Below are positions 1-7,251 of a DNA stretch of 7,318 nt, one piece after another. The stretch's first letter is position 1. Every line of letters begins with the position of its first letter. Location of the stretch: the NCBI GenBank assembly GCA_902475005.1, contig CABRXV010000091.1, forward strand, positions 1 through 7,318, in the 5' to 3' direction. The notes below the pieces were generated by a model. The model was not told where the DNA came from. It saw nothing but the letters and a program-made list of their open reading frames with translations, and searched no databases. The stretch is from CABRXV01 sp900754955. GTDB lineage: Bacteria; Actinomycetota; Coriobacteriia; Coriobacteriales; Eggerthellaceae. Made by a program: the position numbers and the translations under genes.

Positions 1-6
1 ACCTCC
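1..6 (-). promoter_or_regulatory. Consensus Shine-Dalgarno of the next gene, which starts outside the window
   Basis: Read on the minus strand the last six bases are GGAGGT, a full match to the anti-Shine-Dalgarno core. It lies about 37 bases past the stop codon of the DUF47 gene. A start codon would be expected within roughly ten bases beyond the window edge. DUF47 genes commonly precede a PiT-type phosphate transporter, so that is the natural guess for the missing gene, but none of its coding sequence is visible. An ATG at 24-22 (minus) is less likely to be the start because it precedes, rather than follows, this site. Confidence 0.5.
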
Positions 7-24
7 AGCGCCCCGCAGCGTCAT

Positions 25-66
25 ACGATTCTTCTGAAGAACCTACAGGTTCTTCAGAAGAATCGT
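25..66. repeat. Perfect 20-bp inverted repeat with 2-base centre, over the 3' end of the DUF47 gene
   Basis: Bases 25-44 (ACGATTCTTCTGAAGAACCT) are the exact reverse complement of 47-66, separated only by AC at 45-46. Each arm holds its own quasi-palindrome, TTCTTC-N-GAAGAA, at 29-41 and 50-62. Their centres (35 and 56) are 21 bases apart, about two helical turns. The repeat contains the last codons and the TAG stop (43-45) of the DUF47 gene. No T-run follows the stem on either strand, so it does not look like a normal intrinsic terminator. On the minus strand it sits between the DUF47 stop and the consensus Shine-Dalgarno at 1-6. An RNA hairpin between cistrons, a tandem operator, or a fold-back assembly artefact are all possible. 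Confidence 0.9.
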
Positions 67-672
67 CGACATGATGTCGGCGGCATGCTCGCACGCGTCG
101 CAGCACTTCTCCATGCGCTCGTAGATGCGCGACCACACGAGCACGTGCATGATGTCGTCGTTCTCGACGGTATGCAGATGGCGCAGCACGTGCTTGTACA
201 GCTCGTCGGCCTCTTCCTCATACGAGTTGATGTCCATGATGAGCTGGCGGAACTTCTTCGACTTCTTGAAGTTGCGGAAGTCGGACATCGCCTTGTCGAG
301 CGCCTTGCACGAGCTCTTGATGAGCGCGGCGAAGCGCTGGGCGTCCTGCGGCATCGTCTTGATGTCGTACATGTACAGGTGCGACACCACGTCGTCGATG
401 TAGTCGAGCACGTTGTCGAGCGCATGCGCGAGCTCCACGATGTCCTCGCGATCGATCGGCGGCATGAAATCGACCGCGGCGCTCTTGAAGATGTCATGGT
501 TGATCTCGTCGCCGCGGCGCTCGAGGTCATGTACCTTGCCCATCGTGGCGACAAGGGCTTCCTCCTCGGCGTACACGTCAAGCGCCTCGATGAGCAGATC
601 GGCCTCGTCGACGCCGAGCACCGTCAGCTTCTCGTACGCGTTGAAGTAATCGAACTTGTGCTTCTTGGCCAT
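43..672 (-). CDS. DUF47 family (PhoU-like) protein, probable phosphate transport regulator
   Basis: The 209-residue product is all-helical in character, has no signal peptide or membrane segment, and fits the usual length of about 200-215 residues for DUF47/TIGR00153 proteins. These are PhoU relatives, usually encoded beside PiT phosphate transporters and thought to modulate them. Two PhoU-like halves are visible. The first has E51xxxD55 and D86xxxD90 around an FMPPIDREDI segment (69-78); the second has E152xxxD156 and E188xxxD192. Such E/DxxxD pairs bind multinuclear metal clusters in PhoU. The cysteines C190, C191 and C194 near the end are unusual. The frame is open upstream to 810, but the ATG at 672 is chosen because AAGGAG lies 10 bases before it and the family homology begins right after it. 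It follows the hydrolase gene by 109 bases, in which I see no convincing promoter or terminator. The family is fairly secure; the role in phosphate uptake is inferred. Confidence 0.88.
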   Translation of the reverse strand: MAKKHKFDYFNAYEKLTVLGVDEADLLIEALDVYAEEEALVATMGKVHDLERRGDEINHDIFKSAAVDFMPPIDREDIVELAHALDNVLDYIDDVVSHLYMYDIKTMPQDAQRFAALIKSSCKALDKAMSDFRNFKKSKKFRQLIMDINSYEEEADELYKHVLRHLHTVENDDIMHVLVWSRIYERMEKCCDACEHAADIMSTILLKNL

Positions 673-682
673 GGCGTCCCTT

Positions 683-688
683 CTCCTT
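683..688 (-). promoter_or_regulatory. Ribosome binding site of the DUF47 gene
   Basis: AAGGAG on the minus strand, 10 bases before the ATG at 672, followed by a second purine run AAGGGA. It decides the start, since the reading frame has no stop upstream for another 46 codons and would otherwise be over-extended into the preceding gene. Confidence 0.75.
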
Positions 689-781
689 TGCAAACGCTTC
701 GCCCTTGTACTGCATGACGCACAGCAGATCGGCAGAACGGCGAAGCTCGAAGGGCCCGCCGACGGCCGATGCGCGTGCGGG

Positions 782-1456
782 CTATTCCTCCTCGTCGCCG
801 AAACGCGCAAACACGCGTCGGCGCTCGGCTCCGATCGTGGTGAGGCTGTTGTGCCCCGGCAGAACAGCCACGTCGTCGGGCAGCTTCGCCAGACGCTTGA
901 TCGACGCCTGCATGTCGCTCATCGAGCCACCGTTGAAATCGGTGCGGCCGACCGTGCCGGCGAACAGCGTGTCGCCCGACACAAGCACGGGCAGGCCGTC
1001 CGGGTGGTTTCCGAACTGGGGAATCATGAACAGGCAGATCGACCCGCGGCTGTGACCCGGCGTGCCGATGACCTTCCACTGCATGTTGCCCACGCGGAAC
1101 GTGTCCCCGTGGTTGACCTTGAAGTCGACCGGGCAGGGAGGCGCCTGCTTCGACGCAAGCGGATCGTCGGGGCTCTCGATGTGCGGCGCGTCGATGGCCG
1201 AGGCGATCACCGGCGCTCCCGTGCGCTCGCGCAGCTCCGCCGCCGCGCCCATGTGGTCATAGTGGGCGTGCGTGATCACGATGGCGTCGAGCGTTGCGCC
1301 GTCGAGCGCCGCGATGATGCGGTCAACGTCGCACGAGGGGTCGACCACCATCGTGCCTGCGCCGTCGGACAGGATATACACATTGTTCTGAAGCGGTCCG
1401 AGCACCTCGTACGACACGTCGATGCACAGGCCCTGAACCTCGTAGCTGCCGGCCAT
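782..1456 (-). CDS. Metallo-beta-lactamase-fold hydrolase, short glyoxalase II-like (GloC/YcbL type)
   Basis: A cytosolic 224-residue protein with a complete two-metal site of the metallo-beta-lactamase fold: THAHYDH (62-68, giving H63, H65, D67, H68), GTPGHS with H135, SGDTLF with D162, and LPGHN with H202. The stretch FAGTVGRTDFNGG (165-177) is typical of glyoxalase II-like thioester hydrolases. Length and the lack of a separate C-terminal substrate domain point to the short GloC/YcbL-like group rather than classical GloB. The true substrate cannot be read from sequence; S-lactoyl thioester hydrolysis is a family-level guess. The C-terminus is acidic (GDEEE) where relatives usually carry an E...NP ending. 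The ATG lies three bases after the rel stop (TAG TCC ATG), with GAAAGG at 1464-1469 as its ribosome site inside rel, so the two are very likely cotranscribed and translationally coupled. Confidence 0.9.
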   Translation of the reverse strand: MAGSYEVQGLCIDVSYEVLGPLQNNVYILSDGAGTMVVDPSCDVDRIIAALDGATLDAIVITHAHYDHMGAAAELRERTGAPVIASAIDAPHIESPDDPLASKQAPPCPVDFKVNHGDTFRVGNMQWKVIGTPGHSRGSICLFMIPQFGNHPDGLPVLVSGDTLFAGTVGRTDFNGGSMSDMQASIKRLAKLPDDVAVLPGHNSLTTIGAERRRVFARFGDEEE

Positions 1457-1459
1457 GGA

Positions 1460-3859
1460 CTAGCCTTTCTTCTTGCTGCTCTGCCCCGGCACCATGCGGT
1501 GGGCGTCGAACACGCCCTCGACGGCCGACAGGCTCTTGATCACGCGGTCGATGCCCGCCACATCCGACATCTGGAAGAGGAAGCGCATCTCCACCATGCC
1601 GTCGCGATGCGAGGCCGTCGAGCTCGACACCACGTTGGCGCCCAGCTCGGACAGCACGCGCGTCACGTCGAGCAGCAGGTTCATGCGGTCGACCGCCTCG
1701 ATGTAGATCTCCACCTGGTAGGTGGTGGCGTTCGCCGGCGAGCTCTCCCACGCCACGTCGATGATGCGCTCGGCGTGCTTCTTGAGCTCCACCGCGTTGG
1801 GGCAGTCGGCGCGGTGCACCGACACGCCACGGCCGCGCGTCACGAAGCCGAGGATCTCATCGCCCGGCACCGGATTGCAGCAGCGCGACAGGCGCACGAG
1901 TACGTCGTCGATGCCCTTCACCACGATGCCCGTGGAGGAGTGCGTCTCATGCCGCTTCGGGCGCCGCACGCTCGTAAGCATGGGCGGCATGAAATCGGTG
2001 GTGGTCGAGGCGCCGATGGCGGGCTTCTTCGAATCCTCCGTGCCCTTGTCCACGAGGATCTTCAGCAGGCGGTTCGCCACATGCTGCGCGCTCTCCTTGC
2101 CCGTGCCGATCTGCACGAACATGTCGTCGGCGTCCTTGAAGCCCATCGCCTCGGACACCTGCTTGATGGCCTTGGTCGACTGCGCGTTCGAGATGCCGAT
2201 GCCGTGCTTGCGCATCTCCTGCGCGAGCTTGTCGCGACCCTGCTGGATGTCGTCGGAGCGGCTCACCTTCGAGAAGTACGAGCGGATCTTCGAGCGCGCC
2301 GAGGGCGTCTTCACCATGCTGAGCCAGTCGCGCGAGGGACTCGCGCTCTTCAGCGTGAGGATCTCCACGCGGTCGGACTGCTGCAGCTGGTACGATAGCG
2401 GCACGATGACGCCGTTGACCTTCGCGCCCACGCAGTGGTTGCCCACCTCGGTGTGAATAGCGTAGGCGAAGTCGATCGGCGTCGACCCGGCGCGCAGGCT
2501 CATCGCGTCGCCACGCGGCGTGAACACGAACACCTCGTTGTTGTCGAGCGCGAGGTTGAGCGACTTGAGGAACTCGCGGGAGTCCTCCGTCTCGTCCTGC
2601 CAGTCCACCATCTCGCGCAGCCAGGCGAGCTGCTGGTCGAGCGCGTCGCTGCTCACCTTGCCGCCCTGCTCCTTGTAGCGCCAGTGCGCCGCCACGCCGT
2701 ACTCGCTCTGGCGGTGCATCTCCTCGGTGCGGATCTGCACCTCGAGCGGACGGCCCGCCGGCCCCATCACCGTGGTATGGAGGCTCTGGTACATGTTGAA
2801 CTTGGGCATGGCGATGTAGTCTTTGAAGCGGCCGGGCATCGGGTGCCACAGCGTGTGCACCGCGCCGAGCGCGGAGTAGCAGTCCTTCACCGACTTCACG
2901 ATGACGCGTACGGCGATGAGGTCGTAGATCTCCGAAAAGCCCTTCCCCTTCTTCGTCATCTTCTGATAGATGGAATAGAGGTGCTTGGGGCGCCCCATGA
3001 TCTGCGCTTGGATGCCCACCTTCTCCATCTCCTCACGGATGATGTCGATGACGTTCGACAGGTACTCCTCGCGATCGGTGCGCGACTCGGCAACCATGCG
3101 CGAGACCTGCTTGTATTTGTTGGGCTCGAGGTAGAAAAACGACAGATCCTCAAGCTCCCACTTGATGGAGTTGATGCCGAGGCGGTGCGCGATGGGCGCG
3201 TAGATCTCGAGCGTCTCGCGCGCCTTGAAGATGCGGCGGTCCTCGCGCAGCGCGGCGAGCGTGCGCATGTTGTGCAGGCGGTCGGCCAGCTTGATGACGA
3301 TGACGCGGATGTCCTTGCTCATCGCCACGAACATCTTGCGGATGGTGGCGACCTGCTTGTCGGAAAGGTTGTCGACCTCGATACGCGTGATCTTGGTAAC
3401 GCCCTCCACGAGCAGGCGCACCTGCGGCCCGAACTCGCGCTCGACGTCCTCAGCCGTCACGTCGGTGTCCTCGACGGTGTCGTGCAGCAGCGCCGCGCAG
3501 ATCGTCTCGACGTCCATGCGCAGATCGGACAGGATGATGCCCACCTCGATGGGATGGATGATGAACGGCTCGCCCGACTTGCGGCACTGGCCCTTGTGAG
3601 CGGCGTTGGCGAACTCGAAGGCGTGCGCGAGCATCGCCTGGTCCTCGTCGTTCATGTAAACGCTCGTGAACTGCTGCAGTTCCGCGAAGCGCTCCTCGGG
3701 CGTCTTCGTGCCGTGGTCGGTCTCAGAGCGCTTCATGCCCGGCACCACCGAACGCTCGGCTACGTAGGGCTGACCGAGCATCAGGTCGACCGTCTGCTTC
3801 GTCGCCGAGCTCTTGAGAGCCTTGCCGAGCATCTCCTCGTTATTTCGATCGGCGCACAT
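1460..3859 (-). CDS. rel: Bifunctional (p)ppGpp synthetase/hydrolase Rel (RelA/SpoT family)
   Basis: This 799-residue protein makes and degrades the stringent-response alarmone (p)ppGpp. The N-terminal HD hydrolase keeps its key motifs: RKSGEPFIIHP (93-103), HDTVED (126-131) and LADRLHNMRT (191-200, with D193 and N197). The synthetase (about 285-400) has GRPKHLYSIY, the RFKD motif (344-347) typical of bifunctional Rel rather than E. coli-type RelA (EFDD), MYQSLHTTV (356-364) and VQIRT. A TGS domain follows at about 442-502. A Cys-type element has C660, C661, H682 and C686, and an ACT domain spans about 713-790. Nothing essential is missing, so both activities are expected. About 70 residues precede the HD domain. 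The frame is open to 3967, but the ATG at 3859 has a very strong ribosome site (3866-3877); ATGs at 3886 and 3883 overlapping the recJ stop are weaker alternatives. The start lies 23 bases after recJ, suggesting one operon. Confidence 0.96.
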   Translation of the reverse strand: MCADRNNEEMLGKALKSSATKQTVDLMLGQPYVAERSVVPGMKRSETDHGTKTPEERFAELQQFTSVYMNDEDQAMLAHAFEFANAAHKGQCRKSGEPFIIHPIEVGIILSDLRMDVETICAALLHDTVEDTDVTAEDVEREFGPQVRLLVEGVTKITRIEVDNLSDKQVATIRKMFVAMSKDIRVIVIKLADRLHNMRTLAALREDRRIFKARETLEIYAPIAHRLGINSIKWELEDLSFFYLEPNKYKQVSRMVAESRTDREEYLSNVIDIIREEMEKVGIQAQIMGRPKHLYSIYQKMTKKGKGFSEIYDLIAVRVIVKSVKDCYSALGAVHTLWHPMPGRFKDYIAMPKFNMYQSLHTTVMGPAGRPLEVQIRTEEMHRQSEYGVAAHWRYKEQGGKVSSDALDQQLAWLREMVDWQDETEDSREFLKSLNLALDNNEVFVFTPRGDAMSLRAGSTPIDFAYAIHTEVGNHCVGAKVNGVIVPLSYQLQQSDRVEILTLKSASPSRDWLSMVKTPSARSKIRSYFSKVSRSDDIQQGRDKLAQEMRKHGIGISNAQSTKAIKQVSEAMGFKDADDMFVQIGTGKESAQHVANRLLKILVDKGTEDSKKPAIGASTTTDFMPPMLTSVRRPKRHETHSSTGIVVKGIDDVLVRLSRCCNPVPGDEILGFVTRGRGVSVHRADCPNAVELKKHAERIIDVAWESSPANATTYQVEIYIEAVDRMNLLLDVTRVLSELGANVVSSSTASHRDGMVEMRFLFQMSDVAGIDRVIKSLSAVEGVFDAHRMVPGQSSKKKG

Positions 3860-3865
3860 AACCCG

Positions 3866-3877
3866 CCTCTCCTCTCC
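3866..3877 (-). promoter_or_regulatory. Strong ribosome binding site of rel
   Basis: Minus-strand GGAGAGGAGAGG, ending six bases before the ATG at 3859. It fixes the rel start downstream of the recJ stop codon (3883-3885), so the genes do not overlap despite an open frame reaching back into recJ. Confidence 0.75.
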
Positions 3878-3882
3878 GCGCA

Positions 3883-6800
3883 TCATCGACCGCCGCGCCA
3901 GTGGCGCGGCACAATCGGATGCGACACCCGCACGATGAGGCCCTGCGTATCGCAGCGCATGGCCCAATCGCGGAACGCTTCGAACACATCTCGTTCGTCA
4001 AGACCTTCACGATAACGCACCGAGTCGGTGAGCTCCACCTTGGCGGCGCCTTCGTTGACGCGAATCCAGCGAACGGTGCGGCCCGCCTGGTGCGACATGC
4101 GCGTGTCGATGAGCCCCAGCTCGCGGAACACCGCCACGCCGCATGCAGCCGAGCGCGGCGTGACCGCGTGCACGTCGTCGCTCGCCTGCGCGGCCAGATC
4201 GTCGTTCTCGATGCAGAAGTAGTCGCCCGGCGTCTGGCGCTGCAGCGCGCGCAGTTGGCGGTACACCTGCGCCATCACATCGTGGTCGGGCGTCATATCG
4301 GCAAGAATGCGCTGGTTGAGCGCCATGTCGCCGCGCCCGTAGAGCAGATGCACCGTGGCAGGCTGCCCGTCGCGGCCGGCACGCCCGCTCATCTGGTTGA
4401 ACTCCACCTCGTTGAACGGCATGTGGTAGAGCACCACGTGCCTGATGTTGGGAATGTCGACGCCCTCGCCGAAGGCCGAGGTGGCGACGAGCACCATGAG
4501 GTCGTCGTTGCGAAACAGCTCCTCGATGCGACGGCGCTCGCGGCGCGTGAGGGCGGCGTTGTAGAAGCCGATGAGCGGCGCCATCTGCGGAACGCGACGG
4601 CGCAGCGTGCGCGCGAGCGCCACCGACTGCTCGCGCGAGTTCACGTACACCACCGTTTTCTCGCCCGTTGCCACGAGGCGCGCGAGGTAGTCGTCGCGGT
4701 TCTTAATGTTGCGCTGGTCGTCAAGGCGCAGGTTGTCGCGCGCGGTCTCGTCGATGACGCTCTCGTCGAGCGGCAGCGTGGAGTCGATGCCGCTCGCCAC
4801 CTCGTCGGGCGCGGTCGCCGTCACTGCGAGCACCACCGGCGTGCCGAGGCGCGCGATGGCCATGCCGAGCTGAGTGTACGCCACGCGCTGGCCCGCCTTC
4901 GCGAGCCCGATGTGATGCGCTTCGTCGACCACCACGAACCCGATGCGCTTGCATGCCGCGATTTCGTCGACGTGGCAAGTCAGGTACTCGGGCGTGGTGA
5001 GCACGATGTCGACCGAACCGTCGGCGAGGCCCGCGTAGATGCGATCGCGCTCCTCCGGCAGGCTCTCGCCCGTGAGCACCGCGCACACGAGACCGAAGTC
5101 CTCGAGCGCTGCGGTGAGGTGGAACACCTGGTCGGCGATGAGCGCGCGCAGCGGGTACACGAACAGGCTCGCCTCGTGGTGCGTGAGCGCGCGCAGGGCG
5201 GCGAACACCTGGAACGTGAGCGACTTGCCGCGCCCCGTCGCCATGACGGCGAGCGTCGACTGCCCCGCGCGCAGACGATCGAGAATAGCGCGCTGCGAGG
5301 GGTGGAGCTCCTTGCGACCGATGATGGCGCGCACGATCGACTCCTCGAGCGCGTCGGGATCGCGCTGGGCGAGCGCCTCCCACCGCGCGCGACTCGCCTT
5401 GCGCTGCGTGAGGCGGTCGGCGTCCTCGTCTTCGCCGCGCTCGTGCTCGTCGCGGTCGGCTTTGGCGCACAGCTCCTCGTCGCTTTCCGCATACAGATCG
5501 GCGAAGAACGCCTGCGCTTCGGGGTTGAGACACGCCTCGAGCGCCCCGCAGCAGCGCGCGGGCGCGAGCGTTTCGAGCATGGCCTTCACCGAGCGACGGC
5601 CGCGCCATTCGTCGATCTGCACGGTGAACGCCGCATCGACCACGGAGTCGTTGTACAGAAGCATGTCGATGTAGCCGCAGTGGAACATGATGCCGTTCAC
5701 GGCGCTGCGCCCGTCGGAGAGCGTGCACGAGAAGTGATTCTTGCTCGCCCCCACCGCGCGGCAGTTCGTAAGCGTCACGTTGCGCGCAAGGAACATCGGC
5801 TGCGGGTTCTCCTGACCGAACGGCGCGAGCGCGTCGAGCATCGCCACCGTCTCAAGCGTGAGCTCGCCGAGCTCGACGCACGTGTCCACCTCGACCATCG
5901 GGTGGAACGCATCCTCGGGCAGCTGGTCCATGTAGGCGCAGAGGCGCTCGGCGAACGCCGGGAGGTTTTTCGTGGGCAGCGTCACGCCCACCGCCGCCTC
6001 GTGCCCGCCGAAGCGCGTAAGCAGGTCGGACGTCGACTCAACGGCGGCGAACAGGTTGACCGATCCCACCGAGCGGCCCGAGCCGCGCGCCTCGTCGCCG
6101 TCGATCGTGAACAGCAGCGACGGCACGCCGTACGCGTTGACGAGGCGGCTCGCCACGATGCCCTTCACGCCCTCGTGCCAGCCCTCGCCCGCCACCACGA
6201 GCGCACGCTGACCGTGGTACGTCTCGGCGGCGCGCTCTTTGGCGATCTCCGACAGCTCCGCCTCGATGGCGCGGCGCTGGTCGTTCACGGCCTCGAGCTG
6301 CTCGGCGAGCGCGCACGCCTCGTCGAAGCTGTCGCTCATGAGCAGGTCGAGCGCAAGCTGCGCGTCGCCCATGCGGCCCGCCGCGTTGAGGCGCGGAATG
6401 AGCGAGAAGCTCAGGTTCGTGGCGGTGAGCGGCTTGTCGCTCGCGCCCGTGACGCCCACGAGCGCCGCGATGCAGGGACGCGGCTTCGTGTTCATGTGCG
6501 CGAGGCCGTCAGCGACGAGCGCGCGGTTCTCCCCGCGCATGGGCATGAGGTCGGCCACCGTACCGAGCGTGGCGAAGTCGGTGTACGAGCGCCACAGGTG
6601 CGGATACCCCATGCGTGCGCCGAGGATCTGCACGAGCTTGAGCGCCACGCCCACGCCCGCCAGGATGGAGCTCTCGCACGCCGGGTCGAGCTTCGGATCG
6701 GCAACGGGCACGCCCTCGGGCACGAGGTCGGCCGCCTCGTGATGGTCGGTCACGGCCACGGGGATGCCGTCGGCCACAATGGCGGCCACTTCGTTTTTGC

Positions 6801-7242
6801 ACGAGATGCCGCAGTCGACCGTCACGATGAAGTCGGGGTCGAGCTTCTTGAGACGTTCGTAGGCGGCCTTGGTGAGACCGTAGCCCTCCTCGAAGCGCAG
6901 CGGGATGAAGGGCGTGGCGAAGCCGCCGAGCGCCCGCAGACCGCGCGTGAGCACCGTCGTAGCCGAGATGCCGTCGAGGTCGAAGTCGCCGAACACCACC
7001 ACGTGCTTGCGCGCGCGAAGGGCCTCCTCGAGCGCATCGGCCACTTCTGCGATGCCGGGGATGTCGTAGGGGTTGAGCCAATCGCGCTCAAGCGACGGAT
7101 GGAGAAACGTCTGGGCGCCCTCCACCGTTTTGACGCCGCGCGCGACGAGCGTCGCCGCGATGAAGCGCGGCAGCGAGAGATCATGCTGAAGCCGAACGAC
7201 CGACGCCTGGTCAGCCGCGTGAATGTTGAACTGCGCTGGCAT
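3883..7242 (-). CDS. recJ: RecJ single-strand DNA exonuclease fused to a RecQ-like superfamily 2 helicase
   Basis: The 1119-residue product is far longer than ordinary RecJ (about 560-790). The RecJ core is complete: DFDLDG (86-91), the VDCGIS aspartate (D143), DHH (166-168), GVGVALK (about 196-202), then DHHA1 with SGRS (388-391) and GGHEAAVG (412-419), and an OB-like region (about 450-562). RecJ degrades ssDNA 5' to 3' in recombination and repair. A linker with an acidic stretch (582-610) leads to a helicase motor: HPSQ (647-650), Walker A ATGRGKS (668-674), PLRALIADQV (697-706), TTPEYL (749-754), DEAHH (773-777), VTATA (807-811), AFGEGVDIPN (923-932) and QMSGRAGRDGQ (950-960). These are RecQ-like, but the zinc-cysteine cluster and HRDC domain of RecQ are not evident. 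The tail (about 985-1119) looks like the RecJ C-terminal domain. An in-frame TAG two codons before GTG 7251 limits the start to that GTG or to ATG 7242; ATG is preferred for RecJ-like onset and AGG spacing. Fusion is read directly; coupled activity is inferred. Confidence 0.93.
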   Translation of the reverse strand: MPAQFNIHAADQASVVRLQHDLSLPRFIAATLVARGVKTVEGAQTFLHPSLERDWLNPYDIPGIAEVADALEEALRARKHVVVFGDFDLDGISATTVLTRGLRALGGFATPFIPLRFEEGYGLTKAAYERLKKLDPDFIVTVDCGISCKNEVAAIVADGIPVAVTDHHEAADLVPEGVPVADPKLDPACESSILAGVGVALKLVQILGARMGYPHLWRSYTDFATLGTVADLMPMRGENRALVADGLAHMNTKPRPCIAALVGVTGASDKPLTATNLSFSLIPRLNAAGRMGDAQLALDLLMSDSFDEACALAEQLEAVNDQRRAIEAELSEIAKERAAETYHGQRALVVAGEGWHEGVKGIVASRLVNAYGVPSLLFTIDGDEARGSGRSVGSVNLFAAVESTSDLLTRFGGHEAAVGVTLPTKNLPAFAERLCAYMDQLPEDAFHPMVEVDTCVELGELTLETVAMLDALAPFGQENPQPMFLARNVTLTNCRAVGASKNHFSCTLSDGRSAVNGIMFHCGYIDMLLYNDSVVDAAFTVQIDEWRGRRSVKAMLETLAPARCCGALEACLNPEAQAFFADLYAESDEELCAKADRDEHERGEDEDADRLTQRKASRARWEALAQRDPDALEESIVRAIIGRKELHPSQRAILDRLRAGQSTLAVMATGRGKSLTFQVFAALRALTHHEASLFVYPLRALIADQVFHLTAALEDFGLVCAVLTGESLPEERDRIYAGLADGSVDIVLTTPEYLTCHVDEIAACKRIGFVVVDEAHHIGLAKAGQRVAYTQLGMAIARLGTPVVLAVTATAPDEVASGIDSTLPLDESVIDETARDNLRLDDQRNIKNRDDYLARLVATGEKTVVYVNSREQSVALARTLRRRVPQMAPLIGFYNAALTRRERRRIEELFRNDDLMVLVATSAFGEGVDIPNIRHVVLYHMPFNEVEFNQMSGRAGRDGQPATVHLLYGRGDMALNQRILADMTPDHDVMAQVYRQLRALQRQTPGDYFCIENDDLAAQASDDVHAVTPRSAACGVAVFRELGLIDTRMSHQAGRTVRWIRVNEGAAKVELTDSVRYREGLDERDVFEAFRDWAMRCDTQGLIVRVSHPIVPRHWRGGR

Positions 7243-7251
7243 GGCGAACAC

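Noticed and set aside
1..24. A downstream gene starting at the ATG at 24-22 on the minus strand
   Set aside because: Its only possible ribosome site would be the 3' arm of the hairpin, and the much better GGAGGT at 6-1 points to a start outside the window; eight codons are too few to judge.
25..66. Intrinsic terminator of the DUF47 gene
   Set aside because: The stem is strong but no T-run follows it on the minus strand (next bases ATGACGC), and a consensus ribosome site for a further gene follows soon after.
673..810. N-terminal extension of the DUF47 protein to 810
   Set aside because: The frame is open, but the extension is Arg/Ser/Pro-rich, overlaps the hydrolase gene, and lacks a ribosome site; AAGGAG before the ATG at 672 and the family's length support the shorter form.
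3860..3967. N-terminal extension of Rel into recJ, including starts at 3886 and 3883
   Set aside because: The extension is out-of-frame recJ sequence without Rel character, while the ATG at 3859 has a near-ideal ribosome site six bases upstream.
656..4015. Two long plus-strand open frames (656-2398 and 2435-4015) opposite rel and the hydrolase gene
   Set aside because: Same antisense register effect as above; the first is closed by a plus-strand TAG at 2396-2398 that corresponds to one CTA Leu codon in rel. Composition is low-complexity Arg/His/Val and no family is recognisable.
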